A DNA stretch of 64,000 bases from Peribacillus simplex. Lineage in GTDB: Bacteria > Bacillota > Bacilli > Bacillales > DSM-1321. The position numbers and the translations under genes were made by a program. Each line of letters begins with the position of its first letter. Within the stretch, counting starts at the first letter, position 1. The stretch is taken from assembly GCF_030123325.1 (NCBI RefSeq), contig NZ_CP126106.1, positions 3,934,001 to 3,998,000 on the forward strand, written 5' to 3'. The notes below the pieces were generated by a model, which saw only the letters and a program-made list of their open reading frames with translations, was not told the origin of the DNA and did not search any database. Of this stretch, positions 35,082 through 43,493 are shown one piece after another.

Positions 35082-35501
35082 TTAAATATAGTACATATAA
35101 GAATCGATTTCACCCGTATCCTTGTAGCTCGCCAAATCCATAAGCGTCGTATTATCCAATACATCCTTCACGGCATCGCGAATCCGGATCCAAAGCTGGC
35201 GCTTCACCGGCTCCTCATCCTCAATTCCTTCAACTGGGGTAATCGGGCCTTCCAATACACGAATGACATCACCCGAAGTAATCTCCTGAGGATCTTTAGA
35301 CAGGACATACCCGCCATACGCACCGCGGACACTCTTCACCAATCCCGCATTACGAAGCGGCGCGATCAACTGCTCCAAATAATGCTCCGACAGATTATGC
35401 GTCTGGGCAATCGATTTCAAACTCTTCGGGCCTTCTCCATAATGTTTAGCAAGCTCGATCATGATCGTCAAACCATAACGGCCTTTAGTAGATATCTTCA
35501 T
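35082..35501 (-). CDS. cymR: Cysteine metabolism repressor CymR (Rrf2 family)
   Basis: Rrf2-type DNA-binding regulator of 139 residues with N-terminal winged helix (MKISTKGRYGLTIMIELAKHYG, and SLKSIAQTHNLSEHYLEQLI as the recognition region). In B. subtilis it represses cysteine and methionine-to-cysteine genes together with CysK. Unlike IscR it lacks the Cys cluster. The ATG at 35501 has GAGGTG seven bases upstream. A likely target, the yrrT-mccAB operon, is in this window. Confidence 0.95.
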   Translation of the reverse strand: MKISTKGRYGLTIMIELAKHYGEGPKSLKSIAQTHNLSEHYLEQLIAPLRNAGLVKSVRGAYGGYVLSKDPQEITSGDVIRVLEGPITPVEGIEDEEPVKRQLWIRIRDAVKDVLDNTTLMDLASYKDTGEIDSYMYYI

Positions 35502-35982
35502 ACATATACACCTCAAATTATTTATCCGTTTCTAAATTCTTTTGAAATTATAGCATATTCCCGCCGGAAATGCATTCACCCGCCCTCCATTTGTCAAATT
35601 ATCCTAATTGGAGAGGTAGGAAAACAAATATAACGAAAACAATTATCGAATTAATTCCCGATAGTCCCATTCCTTTTATTCCCAAACCGCTAGATAATGA
35701 TAGAATTCCAGTTACCGCCCTCCAAACCGGAGTATTCTGCCACAAGTTTCATGCATAATAAACCTACGGCCCATTTCGGCCACTAATAGCAGAGTTCATC
35801 TATTAAATTCTCCCATAGAAAGAGAGGTCGGATCATTCCGCCGGCAGGCCGATTTATCAACCATACAGCACAAATTAAATCCCCCAAGGAACTACGATGA
35901 TCGAATTCGACTTCTTTTACAGCATAATCAGCGCATTTCCCCCATCAGTTGTGATACCTTATATAAAAAGGAGAGGTGCGCA
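35502..35982. other. Divergent intergenic region cymR-rarA
   Basis: 480 bases with no convincing gene or hairpin; it must contain the cymR and rarA promoters. Composition is mixed and no repeat was seen. Confidence 0.4.
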
Positions 35983-37254
35983 ATGAATATAAAACCGCTT
36001 GCTTTCCGGATGCGGCCTCGATCGATTGATGAGATCATCGGGCAGGAGCATCTGGTCGGTGAAGGAAAAATTATCGCAAGGATGGTGAAAGCCAAACAGC
36101 TTTCTTCCATGATCCTGTATGGTCCGCCGGGAATTGGCAAGACATCGATTGCAAGTGCGATTGCCGGAAGCACGAAGTTTGCTTTCCGGACGCTGAACGC
36201 GGTGACCAATAATAAAAAGGATATGGAAATCGTGGCAGCCGAGGCCAAGATGTCCGGGAAAGTGATCCTGCTGCTTGATGAGGTTCATCGGCTCGATAAG
36301 GCGAAGCAGGACTTCCTATTGCCTTATCTTGAAAACGGGATGATCACCTTGATCGGTGCAACGACCAGCAATCCCTATCATGCAATCAATCCGGCCATCA
36401 GAAGCCGGTGCCAGATTTTCGAGCTCAAATCATTGGAAACCAATGATATAACCAAAGCCCTGGAACGGGCACTTCATGATGAAGAGCGGGGGCTTGGTGC
36501 GTATAAAACCGATGTCGGCTTTGATGCCCTTACCCATTTCGCGACCGCTTCGAACGGAGATGTCCGCAGTGCCCTTAACGCTCTTGAGCTCGCCGTCATT
36601 TCCACCGAACCCGATGAATCCGGAACCATTCATATAGATGTGCAAATTGCCGAAGAATGCATGCAGAAAAAAAGCTTCTCACATGACAAGGATGGAGATG
36701 CCCATTATGATGTTCTCTCGGCTTTCCAAAAATCCATTCGCGGAAGTGATGTGAATGCAGCCCTTCATTATCTGGGGCGCTTGGTCGAAGCAGGTGATCT
36801 TGTCAGCATTGCCCGCCGCTTGGTGGTCATCGCTTACGAAGACATAGCTCTGGCCAATCCGCAGGCTGGTCCCAGGGCCCTCGCTGCAGTCGAAGCCGCT
36901 GAACGACTCGGCTTTCCTGAAGCCCGGATTCCACTTGCCAACTCAGTGATCGAGTTATGCCTATCTCCCAAATCAAACACGGCCATTGCCGCTATTGATG
37001 CAGCACTTTCCGACATTCGCAGCGGCCATAGCGGAGATGTACCGGACCATCTTAAGGATGCCCATTACAAAGGAGCCACAGATCTCGGACGAGGCATCGG
37101 CTACCTTTATCCGCATGACTACGAGAATGGCTGGGTGAAGCAACAATACTTACCGGACAAACTGCGCAGCAAAAAATATTACAAACCGAAAAAGAGCGGG
37201 AAATTTGAACAAGCCCTTGCCTCGGTCTATGAAAATATCGAGAAGAAAAAATAA
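35983..37254 (+). CDS. rarA: Replication-associated recombination protein RarA (MgsA)
   Basis: AAA+ ATPase of the clamp-loader clade that acts at stalled forks. Walker A GPPGIGKTS near residues 47-55, Walker B LLLDEVHR near 97, then the C-terminal tetramerisation region (RRLVVIAYEDIALANPQA). 423 residues. AGAGGTG precedes the ATG. Last gene of the conserved B. subtilis-like block. Confidence 0.96.
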   Translation: MNIKPLAFRMRPRSIDEIIGQEHLVGEGKIIARMVKAKQLSSMILYGPPGIGKTSIASAIAGSTKFAFRTLNAVTNNKKDMEIVAAEAKMSGKVILLLDEVHRLDKAKQDFLLPYLENGMITLIGATTSNPYHAINPAIRSRCQIFELKSLETNDITKALERALHDEERGLGAYKTDVGFDALTHFATASNGDVRSALNALELAVISTEPDESGTIHIDVQIAEECMQKKSFSHDKDGDAHYDVLSAFQKSIRGSDVNAALHYLGRLVEAGDLVSIARRLVVIAYEDIALANPQAGPRALAAVEAAERLGFPEARIPLANSVIELCLSPKSNTAIAAIDAALSDIRSGHSGDVPDHLKDAHYKGATDLGRGIGYLYPHDYENGWVKQQYLPDKLRSKKYYKPKKSGKFEQALASVYENIEKKK

Positions 37255-37286
37255 CTCCGGATCACTTCAGATTCGGAGGTTTTTTG
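37255..37286 (+). terminator. Terminator after rarA
   Basis: Stem CTCCGGATC / GATTCGGAG followed by TTTTTT. Confidence 0.92.
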
Positions 37287-37863
37287 TGGAAAATGAAATC
37301 TTTTAACATGCCTCATGTTGCCAAAAATCCGCCTCCCCTTGAGCATTCACCTTCTCCATGATGCCAACTTTCACCGAAAAGTGTACAGCTGCATTCCACT
37401 TCAGCACATTTCTCCTTTTCGAACATCATTTCGAAACTTACTTCTATTAAAATCCCAACTAGATGAATAATTCCAGAGAGTTCTATTTATATTGACCAAT
37501 AAATTTAGATATCAATTGGTGACCGTAAAAACAACTTATATCGCCAAAATCATCCACAATCAGTATGTACAAATGTCACTCAAACGCTCCGGCTAGTCCT
37601 TTCTAAGAAACCGGAACACTTAAGCTAAAATCCCTTTGAATCGCCTTGCTTGGCCAATTTTTCCCGGAAATTATCTGTAAGGTTTAATCAAGGGCAGAAA
37701 CAACATTTCAATATATGGTTGTAGCCCGATCATTTTTACAGCATTTAAATTCTGATTATTGCATGCACGTACTTGGTAAGAGAATATGTCAATTACCACT
37801 GATACCGGCATGTCCCTTTTCATAAGAAGGCACAACAACTTTTTAGTTGCTGTACCTGTGTGG
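37287..37863. other. Intergenic stretch after rarA
   Basis: About 575 bases without a supportable gene. A minus-strand hairpin near 37826-37851 (CAGCAACTAAAAAGTTGTTG) may terminate the Ser/Glu-rich gene. Marks the change from core to AT-rich accessory DNA. Confidence 0.4.
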
Positions 37864-38235
37864 TCAATCTTCGTCTTTATAGATACCCTTCGAAGCTTTA
37901 ATCATATTTTCCAGCCACATTTTCTTAAATACATTCACACGACGGGGAGTGCCATTCTCTTCAGCCTCAGTTGAATTTTCAGTTTCTTCTGCGGCTTCGG
38001 TAAGGATTTCAGTTGAACCCCCTTCATCTGCCGAACTTTCCGTTGAGCTACTTTCATCTGATGAACTTTCCACTGAGCTGCTTTCATCCGATGAGCTTTC
38101 TGTTAAACTGCTTTCATCTGATGAGCTCTCCGTTGAGCTGCTTTCGTACGATGAGCTCTCCGTTAATTCAGACTCGTATGTTGAGCTTTCCGTCGTATCA
38201 CTTTCGTACGCTGAACTTTCCGTTGAATGTTCCAT
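37864..38235 (-). CDS. Ser/Glu-rich repeat protein A, unknown
   Basis: About 123 residues, acidic and almost certainly disordered: after MEHSTESSAYESDTT come repeats of the SSSDESSLTE kind. A different C-terminal segment follows (TPRRVNVFKKMWLENMIKASK...), which could be a folded or binding end. GGAGG lies 11 bases before the ATG; an in-frame TTG six codons earlier is less likely. It shares its upstream region and opening with the next gene, so the two are a tandem duplication. Confidence 0.7.
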   Translation of the reverse strand: MEHSTESSAYESDTTESSTYESELTESSSYESSSTESSSDESSLTESSSDESSSVESSSDESSSTESSADEGGSTEILTEAAEETENSTEAEENGTPRRVNVFKKMWLENMIKASKGIYKDED

Positions 38236-38251
38236 TTGTTCTTTAACCTCC

Positions 38252-38335
38252 AATATTTATTATCCTTAGGGATATCCGCATTGCATATCTAATAGGGACT
38301 TTACTTATCACCCATTTTAAAGTAATCTTCTAATT
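38252..38335 (-). repeat. Duplicated upstream region, copy at gene A
   Basis: Contains GGGATATCCGCATTGCATAT and TTATCACCCATTTTAAAGTA (plus strand), both found again before gene B at 38592-38685. The shared block covers the likely promoter and leader of both genes. Confidence 0.75.
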
Positions 38336-38355
38336 TAAATATTTATTAAATCCGA

Positions 38356-38574
38356 TTAGCCTTCCGCTGATTCACTCTCGTCCGCTGAGCTTTCCGCTGA
38401 TTCATCCTCGTCCGCTGAGCTTTCCGTTGATTCATCATCGTCCGCTGAGCTTTCCGCTGATTCACTTTCGGTTGATTCACTTTCGTACGATGAGCTTTCC
38501 GCTGATTCACTCTCGTTTGTTGGGCTTTCCGTTAAATCGCTTTCGTATGCTGAACTTTCCGTTGAATATTCCAT
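38356..38574 (-). CDS. Ser/Glu-rich repeat protein B, unknown
   Basis: 72 residues opening MEYSTESSAYESDLTESP, then SADEDESAESS-type repeats to the end. It lacks the non-repetitive C-terminal segment of its neighbour, so it is either a shortened paralog or a second form. GGAGG lies 11 bases before the ATG, exactly as in gene A. Confidence 0.68.
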   Translation of the reverse strand: MEYSTESSAYESDLTESPTNESESAESSSYESESTESESAESSADDDESTESSADEDESAESSADESESAEG

Positions 38575-38591
38575 TTATTCCTTAGCCTCCA

Positions 38592-38685
38592 ATATTCATT
38601 TATTCTTTAGGGATATCCGTACTGCATATATATGCGCCTTCTTTCTAATAGGGACTTTCCTTATCACCCATTTTAAAGTAACACT
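38592..38685 (-). repeat. Duplicated upstream region, copy at gene B
   Basis: Near-copy of the block at 38252-38335, with about 17 extra bases (TATATGCGCCTTCTTTC region) in the middle. Confidence 0.75.
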
Positions 38686-39355
38686 CCATCCTTTTTGAAA
38701 AATTTGGCAAATCCATTTTGACGGTCAAATTCATTAGATTCAAAAACTTTTCTCCTTGCAAAAAAATAACCTCGGAATCTTAATGACGAACCGCTAAAAG
38801 CCGGTACAGCCTACATATATTCCAGTTTCTGATATACCATTGTATGGCCCACCCAATTTTTCAACAAAGCCATTCCTATAAACTGAAATGACATAAACAG
38901 TCGTTGAATCCTTTCGAGTTCATGAAACACTCCTCATAAAAACATCATAAACATGCTTTCAAGCAACATCGCAGCAGACTGGGGATTGTACATCCACAAT
39001 TGCATCACCCTTCATAATTCAAACATTTGAAAATCAAAGAGAATATAATAAATGGCTGTAAGATCATGATTATAAAAAGACTTGCAATCTCTAAATATCT
39101 GGAAGTAAACAAAAAAATAAACACTAGGCCAAATTACACACCCAACAACGAAAAAAGTGTAGATTTCCCAATCAGTCACTATATTAAACTTTTAATGAAT
39201 CTAACTTCCTACACCCTCAGATTTGTTCTAGTTACTAGCAAATAGCACACCAAAATATGTAAAAGGTATTATAAAATAGTAAAATATACTATTCTTTTAC
39301 TACGAAATTAAATATAATAGATGAAGTGGTCAGAAAAAGAGGAAGGAAGTAAAAT
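38686..39355. other. Intergenic stretch before the LCP gene
   Basis: About 670 bases, AT-rich. A 72-codon frame at 39027 has no ribosome site or protein-like composition, so I see no gene. The LCP promoter should be near the right end, where TATAAT-like sequence occurs around 39314. Confidence 0.35.
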
Positions 39356-40285
39356 ATGAGACATGAAAAAAAGAAGAAAAAGAAACGGACATGGCTGAAG
39401 ATAGTCGGGATAATTGTCCTACTTTTCATATTAGCCGGGGGAGCTTTTGCCTACTCCGTATGGAATTCACTGACAAAAACCGTTGACACGATGCATACAC
39501 CAATAGACCGTAACACGGATAAACGAACGAAAGACCTTGCACTATCAGATCAGGAGCCATTCTCGATGCTCATGCTTGGCGTCGATGAACGTGATGGCGA
39601 CAAAGGCCGTTCAGATACAATGATCGTCTTGACAGTCAATCCACAAAAGAAATCGGTCAAAATGCTAAGCATTCCCCGTGATACACGGACCGAGATCATC
39701 GGTCATGGGACACAGGATAAAATCAACCATGCATTTGCCTTCGGCGGCGCGAAAATGTCCATGGATACCGTTGAAAACTTCCTTGATATCCCAATCGACT
39801 ATTATATGAAGATCAATATGGAAGGCTTCAAGGATATCGTTGACGCAGTCGGCGGTGTGACCGTGCAAAACGATTTGGACTTCACCTCCGATGGCATTCA
39901 TTTTGCAAAAGGAACGCAAACTCTTACCGGGAAAGAAGCCCTTGCCTATTCAAGAATGAGACATGATGATCCAAGTGGTGATTTTGGGCGTCAATCCAGA
40001 CAACGTGCCATCATCGAAGCGGTCATCAAAGAAGGCGCAAGCCTTTCCTCCCTGACGAAATACGATGAAGTCTTCGATGCACTCGGTAATAATATCCAGA
40101 CTAATTTGACGTTTGATGACATGATGGACATCCAAAAGAACTACAGGGATGCCAGCAAAAGCATTACCCAATCATCCATAAACGGCAACGGAACGAAAAT
40201 CGACGGAATCTACTACTATATTGTGTCGGATGAAGAAAAAGAAAAGGTTCAATCCGAATTAAAAGAACAATTATCCATCAAATAA
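39356..40285 (+). CDS. LytR-CpsA-Psr (LCP) family glycopolymer ligase
   Basis: Attaches wall teichoic acid or other glycopolymers to peptidoglycan (Tag-T/U/V type). Very basic cytosolic start (KKKKKKR), one transmembrane helix (about residues 15-35), then the LCP domain with FSMLMLGVDERDGDKGRSDTM, SIPRDTRTEI and the DFGRQSRQRAII motif whose Arg residues bind the lipid pyrophosphate. 309 residues. AAGGAAG precedes the ATG. It may serve the nearby polysaccharide genes (inference). Confidence 0.93.
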   Translation: MRHEKKKKKKRTWLKIVGIIVLLFILAGGAFAYSVWNSLTKTVDTMHTPIDRNTDKRTKDLALSDQEPFSMLMLGVDERDGDKGRSDTMIVLTVNPQKKSVKMLSIPRDTRTEIIGHGTQDKINHAFAFGGAKMSMDTVENFLDIPIDYYMKINMEGFKDIVDAVGGVTVQNDLDFTSDGIHFAKGTQTLTGKEALAYSRMRHDDPSGDFGRQSRQRAIIEAVIKEGASLSSLTKYDEVFDALGNNIQTNLTFDDMMDIQKNYRDASKSITQSSINGNGTKIDGIYYYIVSDEEKEKVQSELKEQLSIK

Positions 40286-40298
40286 GAAAAAATGTAAG

Positions 40299-40331
40299 AG
40301 CTGTCCGGACCCGCATCCTGACAGCTTTTTC
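40299..40331 (+). terminator. Terminator after the LCP gene
   Basis: Stem AGCTGTC / GACAGCT followed by TTTTTC. Confidence 0.85.
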
Positions 40332-40561
40332 ATTTTCCCCGTCCAATATTCTGACAAAAAACGAACTCCAATTGTAGAGATTTGTTGGAATTTTTGTTGT
40401 TTATTAGGCCTAAAAAGACGGTATAATCAAACATGAGCTGAAAATTCCATCTTCCCCTTGCCCCTATAATCACTTGACACTATTATTCTTTGGACCCGGA
40501 ATTCCACAACCAACATATATCAACTATCATAAATAAACCAAAACAAAAGGAGTGTATTTAA

Positions 40562-40663
40562 ATGAAAATCAAAGCAGGCAGCTGGGCTATGCTAAGCAAA
40601 CAGGACAAAATGTTTATTTTGAAAGCCATCAGTGACCGTTCAAGAATGAAATATGTTTCATGA
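40562..40663 (+). CDS. 33-residue peptide, unknown
   Basis: Short frame with AAAGGAG eight bases before ATG. Product is basic and amphipathic (MKIKAGSWAMLSKQDKMFIL...). A TATAAT box near 40421 would give a leader of about 130 bases. Not recognised. Confidence 0.45.
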   Translation: MKIKAGSWAMLSKQDKMFILKAISDRSRMKYVS

Positions 40664-40691
40664 GAAGTAGATCTTTTCGGCATTACACGAG

Positions 40692-40744
40692 AGCATCGCC
40701 TCTCCCTTTTCAATAAAACGAACTTGAACCTGAAAAAGGAGAGG
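40692..40744. other. Inverted repeat between convergent genes
   Basis: CCTCTCCCTTTT and AAAAAGGAGAGG pair across a loop of about 28 bases. It may act as a weak shared terminator. Confidence 0.45.
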
Positions 40745-40747
40745 AAT

Positions 40748-41221
40748 CTATTCAAACCGATAATCCCATAATATACGCCATTCGCCTTTTTCTTTGACGA
40801 CATAGCAATTTTGTTCCAGAGTAAACATTCCAAAGCGAGAATTGAAGACCTGTGTAACTGGAATTTCATAGGCCGTTTTATGCAGCCTTCCACTCTTATC
40901 CAACTTCCAGTTCTTCACTTTCTTAGAACGGCCTACATCATACTGAAAGGACTCCACATCCATATGCTGTAAAAATACATGTGACCGATTTTGCACATAA
41001 TCTGCCCGATCCGGAAACCGCTGCTTCATTTCAGAACTTAACAAATCCCAGGATTTCCCGAACTCCGCTTCACTTTCATACTCATAAAAATCTTCAACCA
41101 CGCTTTTTGACCCGCTCGGAAAAAGAAAAATGATACACGCTCCTGTAACTAAAACCATGAGAATAGCCGTCAATACACCTATTGGAATCTTACTTTGTCC
41201 CCTCACCCTCATCACCCTCAC
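40748..41221 (-). CDS. Membrane-anchored NTF2-like protein, unknown
   Basis: About 157 residues: basic start, one hydrophobic helix (IGVLTAILMVLVTGACIIFLF), then a soluble domain rich in aromatic residues (VVEDFYEYESEAEFGKSWDLL, ending GEWRILWDYRFE) that resembles NTF2-like extracytoplasmic domains. The start is uncertain because GTG, ATG and GTG codons alternate at 41221-41204 amid AGGGTG repeats. Function unknown. Confidence 0.65.
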   Translation of the reverse strand: MRVMRVRGQSKIPIGVLTAILMVLVTGACIIFLFPSGSKSVVEDFYEYESEAEFGKSWDLLSSEMKQRFPDRADYVQNRSHVFLQHMDVESFQYDVGRSKKVKNWKLDKSGRLHKTAYEIPVTQVFNSRFGMFTLEQNCYVVKEKGEWRILWDYRFE

Positions 41222-41411
41222 AGGTTATCATTCATTATATATATAATGGAAAACCATAAAAAAGAAGCATGTTGTTAGACACGCTCCTTAAGTCTTAAGT
41301 ATATGTAACTGAAATGATTTCTTAGATTCATTGACGCCTTCTCCATCGATAAAACAAAAGAAAATGACATCGCCCATGAAACGAGCAAAATGGGGACTAA
41401 GTATCTACGGA

Positions 41412-41543
41412 TCATATACTATCAGGTTGTTCTATGATCCCGCTTAATTTCTCCTTAATCTCTTCCACAAGTTCATTTACAGTAACATCTTGTCCAAACT
41501 CACCCTTGGCAAAAGTGTCTTTTAAAATATCAAAAAAATCCAT
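41412..41543 (-). CDS. 43-residue acidic peptide, unknown
   Basis: Frame with GGAGTGG nine bases before ATG. The product (MDFFDILKDTFAKGEFGQDV...) looks like two amphipathic helices with several Glu residues. Not recognised; supported by its ribosome site and protein-like composition only. Confidence 0.45.
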   Translation of the reverse strand: MDFFDILKDTFAKGEFGQDVTVNELVEEIKEKLSGIIEQPDSI

Positions 41544-41774
41544 TCGAAATTTCCACTCCAATATATAATTGAGCCACTATTTCATACTGTTGTCCTAATC
41601 TTTTTTCAAAAATAAGGAATATAGCTCATATCTTTGATAATCACATATATAGTACGGATTGGCAAGCAGAAACTAGTTTAAAAACCAAAAATTTACCCAA
41701 TTTTAACATTTTTGAAATATCCCTTAGGAATGAATACTAGTAAGTTTTAGGTAAATACGTGTGGATATAAGAAA

Positions 41775-41802
41775 ACAAAAAAGGACTGATTCCTCAGCCC
41801 CT
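41775..41802 (-). terminator. Terminator after small membrane gene 1
   Basis: Stem AGGGGCTGA / TCAGTCCT followed by TTTTTTG on the minus strand; a related hairpin follows the paralog at 43311. Confidence 0.85.
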
Positions 41803-41815
41803 TCGATAATTCATA

Positions 41816-41953
41816 TTATGCTTGTCCCATAAAATAGGTCATTAATGAAATCAATACTAAAGTAATAGTAATATAAGTCCCAATAAAAATTTTCTTGTTT
41901 CTTTGTTTCTTTTCATTAACTTCCTCGAACGTAATGAATTTATTTTTTGTCAT
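41816..41953 (-). CDS. 45-residue membrane protein, paralog 1
   Basis: Opens MTKNKFITFEEVNEKKQR, then one transmembrane helix (IFIGTYITITLVLISLMTYF). AAGGAG lies eight bases before the ATG. It is clearly homologous to the frame at 43349-43486, including leader and terminator. Not recognised; the pair flanks the SinI-like gene. Confidence 0.7.
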   Translation of the reverse strand: MTKNKFITFEEVNEKKQRNKKIFIGTYITITLVLISLMTYFMGQA

Positions 41954-41959
41954 CAAATA

Positions 41960-42025
41960 ATCTCCTTCTATTTTGATGGCAGCTATCTGACATCGCCTTT
42001 TGCGTGGTCCCTTTGCTTGATCTTT
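41960..42025 (-). other. Conserved leader of the 45-residue membrane gene, copy 1
   Basis: The minus-strand run AAGATCAAGCAAAGGGAC, a small CGC/GCG hairpin with an A-rich loop, and TGTCAGATAGCTGCCATC are shared with the leader at 43494-43560. Differences fall mostly in the hairpin loop, which suggests an RNA structure. I could not match it to a named riboswitch. Confidence 0.5.
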
Positions 42026-42195
42026 ATATTGTAGTATCGGCACTACACTAAAAACATTTAAGTATTATTAACTATTTTTGATAGGTCATATTTCTTATAT
42101 ATGTAGAGGGATACGACTAACGAATTATGTACATTAACTAAATTCTATGATGATCATGTCAAACCCTGCCTAGGTACTCTAAAATTATTAAGCGC

Positions 42196-42309
42196 TTACT
42201 TTATAAAATTCATGATTATTTTTATCCAACCGCAAAATGCCAACCATAACGGTACACTAAATAAAGTTCCCCACATTAATCCCTTCAAAAAGGCAATAGG
42301 TACATCCAT
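42196..42309 (-). CDS. 37-residue membrane peptide
   Basis: MDVPIAFLKGLMWGTLFSVP then a hydrophobic run to WIKIIMNFIK; one membrane helix. GAGGGGG lies nine bases before the ATG. A related frame without a normal start codon is at 45506-45601 on the plus strand. Confidence 0.55.
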   Translation of the reverse strand: MDVPIAFLKGLMWGTLFSVPLWLAFCGWIKIIMNFIK

Positions 42310-42393
42310 AATAAAAATCCCCCTCAATAAGGTTGCATTTTTATTATTATCGCCATGTTCTTTATTCTGGATACTTTTTACGTTAATGAAAAC

Positions 42394-42426
42394 AAAAAAA
42401 AGAAGACTGTATAACAGCCTCCTCTA
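42394..42426 (-). terminator. Terminator after the SinI-like gene
   Basis: Stem AGGAGGCTGT / ACAGTCTTCT with a run of eight T on the minus strand. Confidence 0.88.
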
Positions 42427-42461
42427 ACATAATTTTTATCCCCTGATTTGCGTTTTCCATT

Positions 42462-42566
42462 TCATTTTCCTTTTATGAACTTCCGCACATCTTCAATAGA
42501 TAATCCTAGATTTTTAGCCTCTAAAATTAGATAAACCCATTCTTCCCGTTCATTGTTAGCTTCCAT
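42462..42566 (-). CDS. SinI-like anti-repressor peptide
   Basis: 34 residues; nearly all of it is a SinI domain: EREEWVYLILEAKNLGLSI followed by EDVRKFIKGK. It matches the SinI pattern EWVELMVEAKEANISPEEIRKYL that binds SinR in B. subtilis and frees biofilm matrix genes. It lacks SinI's N- and C-terminal extensions and no sinR lies beside it, so the partner is elsewhere or different. GGTGGG precedes the ATG and can be masked by an upstream CCAC (see riboswitch). Confidence 0.8.
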   Translation of the reverse strand: MEANNEREEWVYLILEAKNLGLSIEDVRKFIKGK

Positions 42567-42585
42567 GATAAATCCCACCCAACTT

Positions 42586-42668
42586 GTGGTAAAACAGCCG
42601 TCTTCATGTAGCCTTAGACCTGTAATTTTGCGTCCCTACTTTTCAATAGGTTTGCCCTTCTCAATAAT
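42586..42668 (-). promoter_or_regulatory. Cyclic di-GMP-I (GEMM) riboswitch
   Basis: On the minus strand the GEMM hallmarks occur in order: GGGCAAACC, a hairpin CCTATT-GAAA-AGTAGG, GGGACGCAAAA, the receptor-like GGTCTAAGGC, and GACGGCTGTTTTACC. The aptamer ends about 21 bases before the SinI-like ATG. A CCAC just after it can pair with GTGG in the ribosome site, so control of translation is likely. The aptamer identity rests on conserved sequence; the switch mechanism is inference. Confidence 0.9.
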
Positions 42669-43014
42669 ATTTCACATTATTATTAACCAAGATTAATAAA
42701 TCTCTTGAATTTCCTGTTTAAACCATGATGCCCTAAAAAATTTCCCCTTAGTTAAAACTATATTAATGTTAATTATACTTAAAAACGTAATAATAGCTCT
42801 TAATACTATTCGTTTTTTTCTGTCATTTTTCAACATCATTCATCAAAAAGTGACATTATAATAGGAAAACACTGGTATAACGTACTTTCTTTAAAACTCT
42901 TTTATTAAAAGTAGTTTTATAATAGCATAAACAAGTTCAAAATTGCTATTCCACAAAAATAATATTTTCAATCAAGTGGACTAAGAGATTCAGTTTTAAT
43001 TTATTTACCCTAAG
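42669..43014. other. AT-rich stretch upstream of the riboswitch
   Basis: About 350 bases, no gene seen. The riboswitch promoter should lie at its left end, but I could not fix the boxes. Confidence 0.35.
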
Positions 43015-43047
43015 CAAAAAGCCAGTATTACAAACCATAATATGGCT
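43015..43047 (-). terminator. Terminator behind the exporter remnant
   Basis: Stem AGCCATATTA / TAATACTGGCT followed by TTTTTGC on the minus strand, about 30 bases beyond the stop of the remnant at 43079. Confidence 0.75.
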
Positions 43048-43078
43048 GTAACCTGACTGGTTCGTGAACTTCAAGTAT

Positions 43079-43171
43079 TTATACTCTTGATTCCATTTGG
43101 ATACCTAATAAATTGCTAAACTTCCCTCTTTTTTCACTCGCTAGTTGATTATATTCACCGACTTGAATAAT
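43079..43171 (-). pseudogene. Remnant: C-terminus of a lasso ABC exporter
   Basis: Encodes IQVGEYNQLASEKRG, then K FSNLLGIQMESRV and a stop, which matches the last 28 residues of the exporter at 46053 almost residue for residue; the DNA is also nearly the same. Homology stops abruptly at 43171, so only the tail is left. Confidence 0.88.
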
Positions 43172-43310
43172 TGACCTTTCGATTATTATTACTAAATAGA
43201 ACTTCTGAAAATAAAGATCATCTCTTGTAGTTTTAGACTCTTAGCTCCTTAGACTGCCCATTTCGCCAAAAGGAGAGCTCCCTGTATACTTCCTCATTCA
43301 CCTTCTTAAC

Positions 43311-43337
43311 ATAAAAAGGCCTGATTTCTCAGCCCTA
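43311..43337 (-). terminator. Terminator after small membrane gene 2
   Basis: Stem AGGGCTGA / TCAGGCCT followed by TTTTATG on the minus strand. Confidence 0.82.
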
Positions 43338-43348
43338 TTTAACAAACG

Positions 43349-43486
43349 TTATGATTTTCCAAGAAAAAAAGTCAATAATGAAATCAAGATTAAAATAATA
43401 GTAATATAAGACCCAATAAAAATTTTCTTACTTCTTTCTTTCTTTTCATAAGCTTCCTCGAACGTAATAAATTTGTTTTTTGTCAT
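43349..43486 (-). CDS. 45-residue membrane protein, paralog 2
   Basis: MTKNKFITFEEAYEKKERSK followed by one transmembrane helix (IFIGSYITIILILISLLTFF). About three quarters identical to the frame at 41816-41953, with the same length, ribosome site position (AAGGAG), leader and terminator type. Retention of the reading frame through many silent differences argues that it is functional. Confidence 0.7.
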   Translation of the reverse strand: MTKNKFITFEEAYEKKERSKKIFIGSYITIILILISLLTFFLGKS

Positions 43487-43493
43487 CAAATAT

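Noticed and set aside
37949..38269. Plus-strand Ser/Leu-rich frames opposite the Ser/Glu-rich protein
   Set aside because: Antisense of a repetitive coding region; no start signal.
39027..39245. 72-codon frame before the LCP gene
   Set aside because: No ribosome site, odd composition, AT-rich surroundings.
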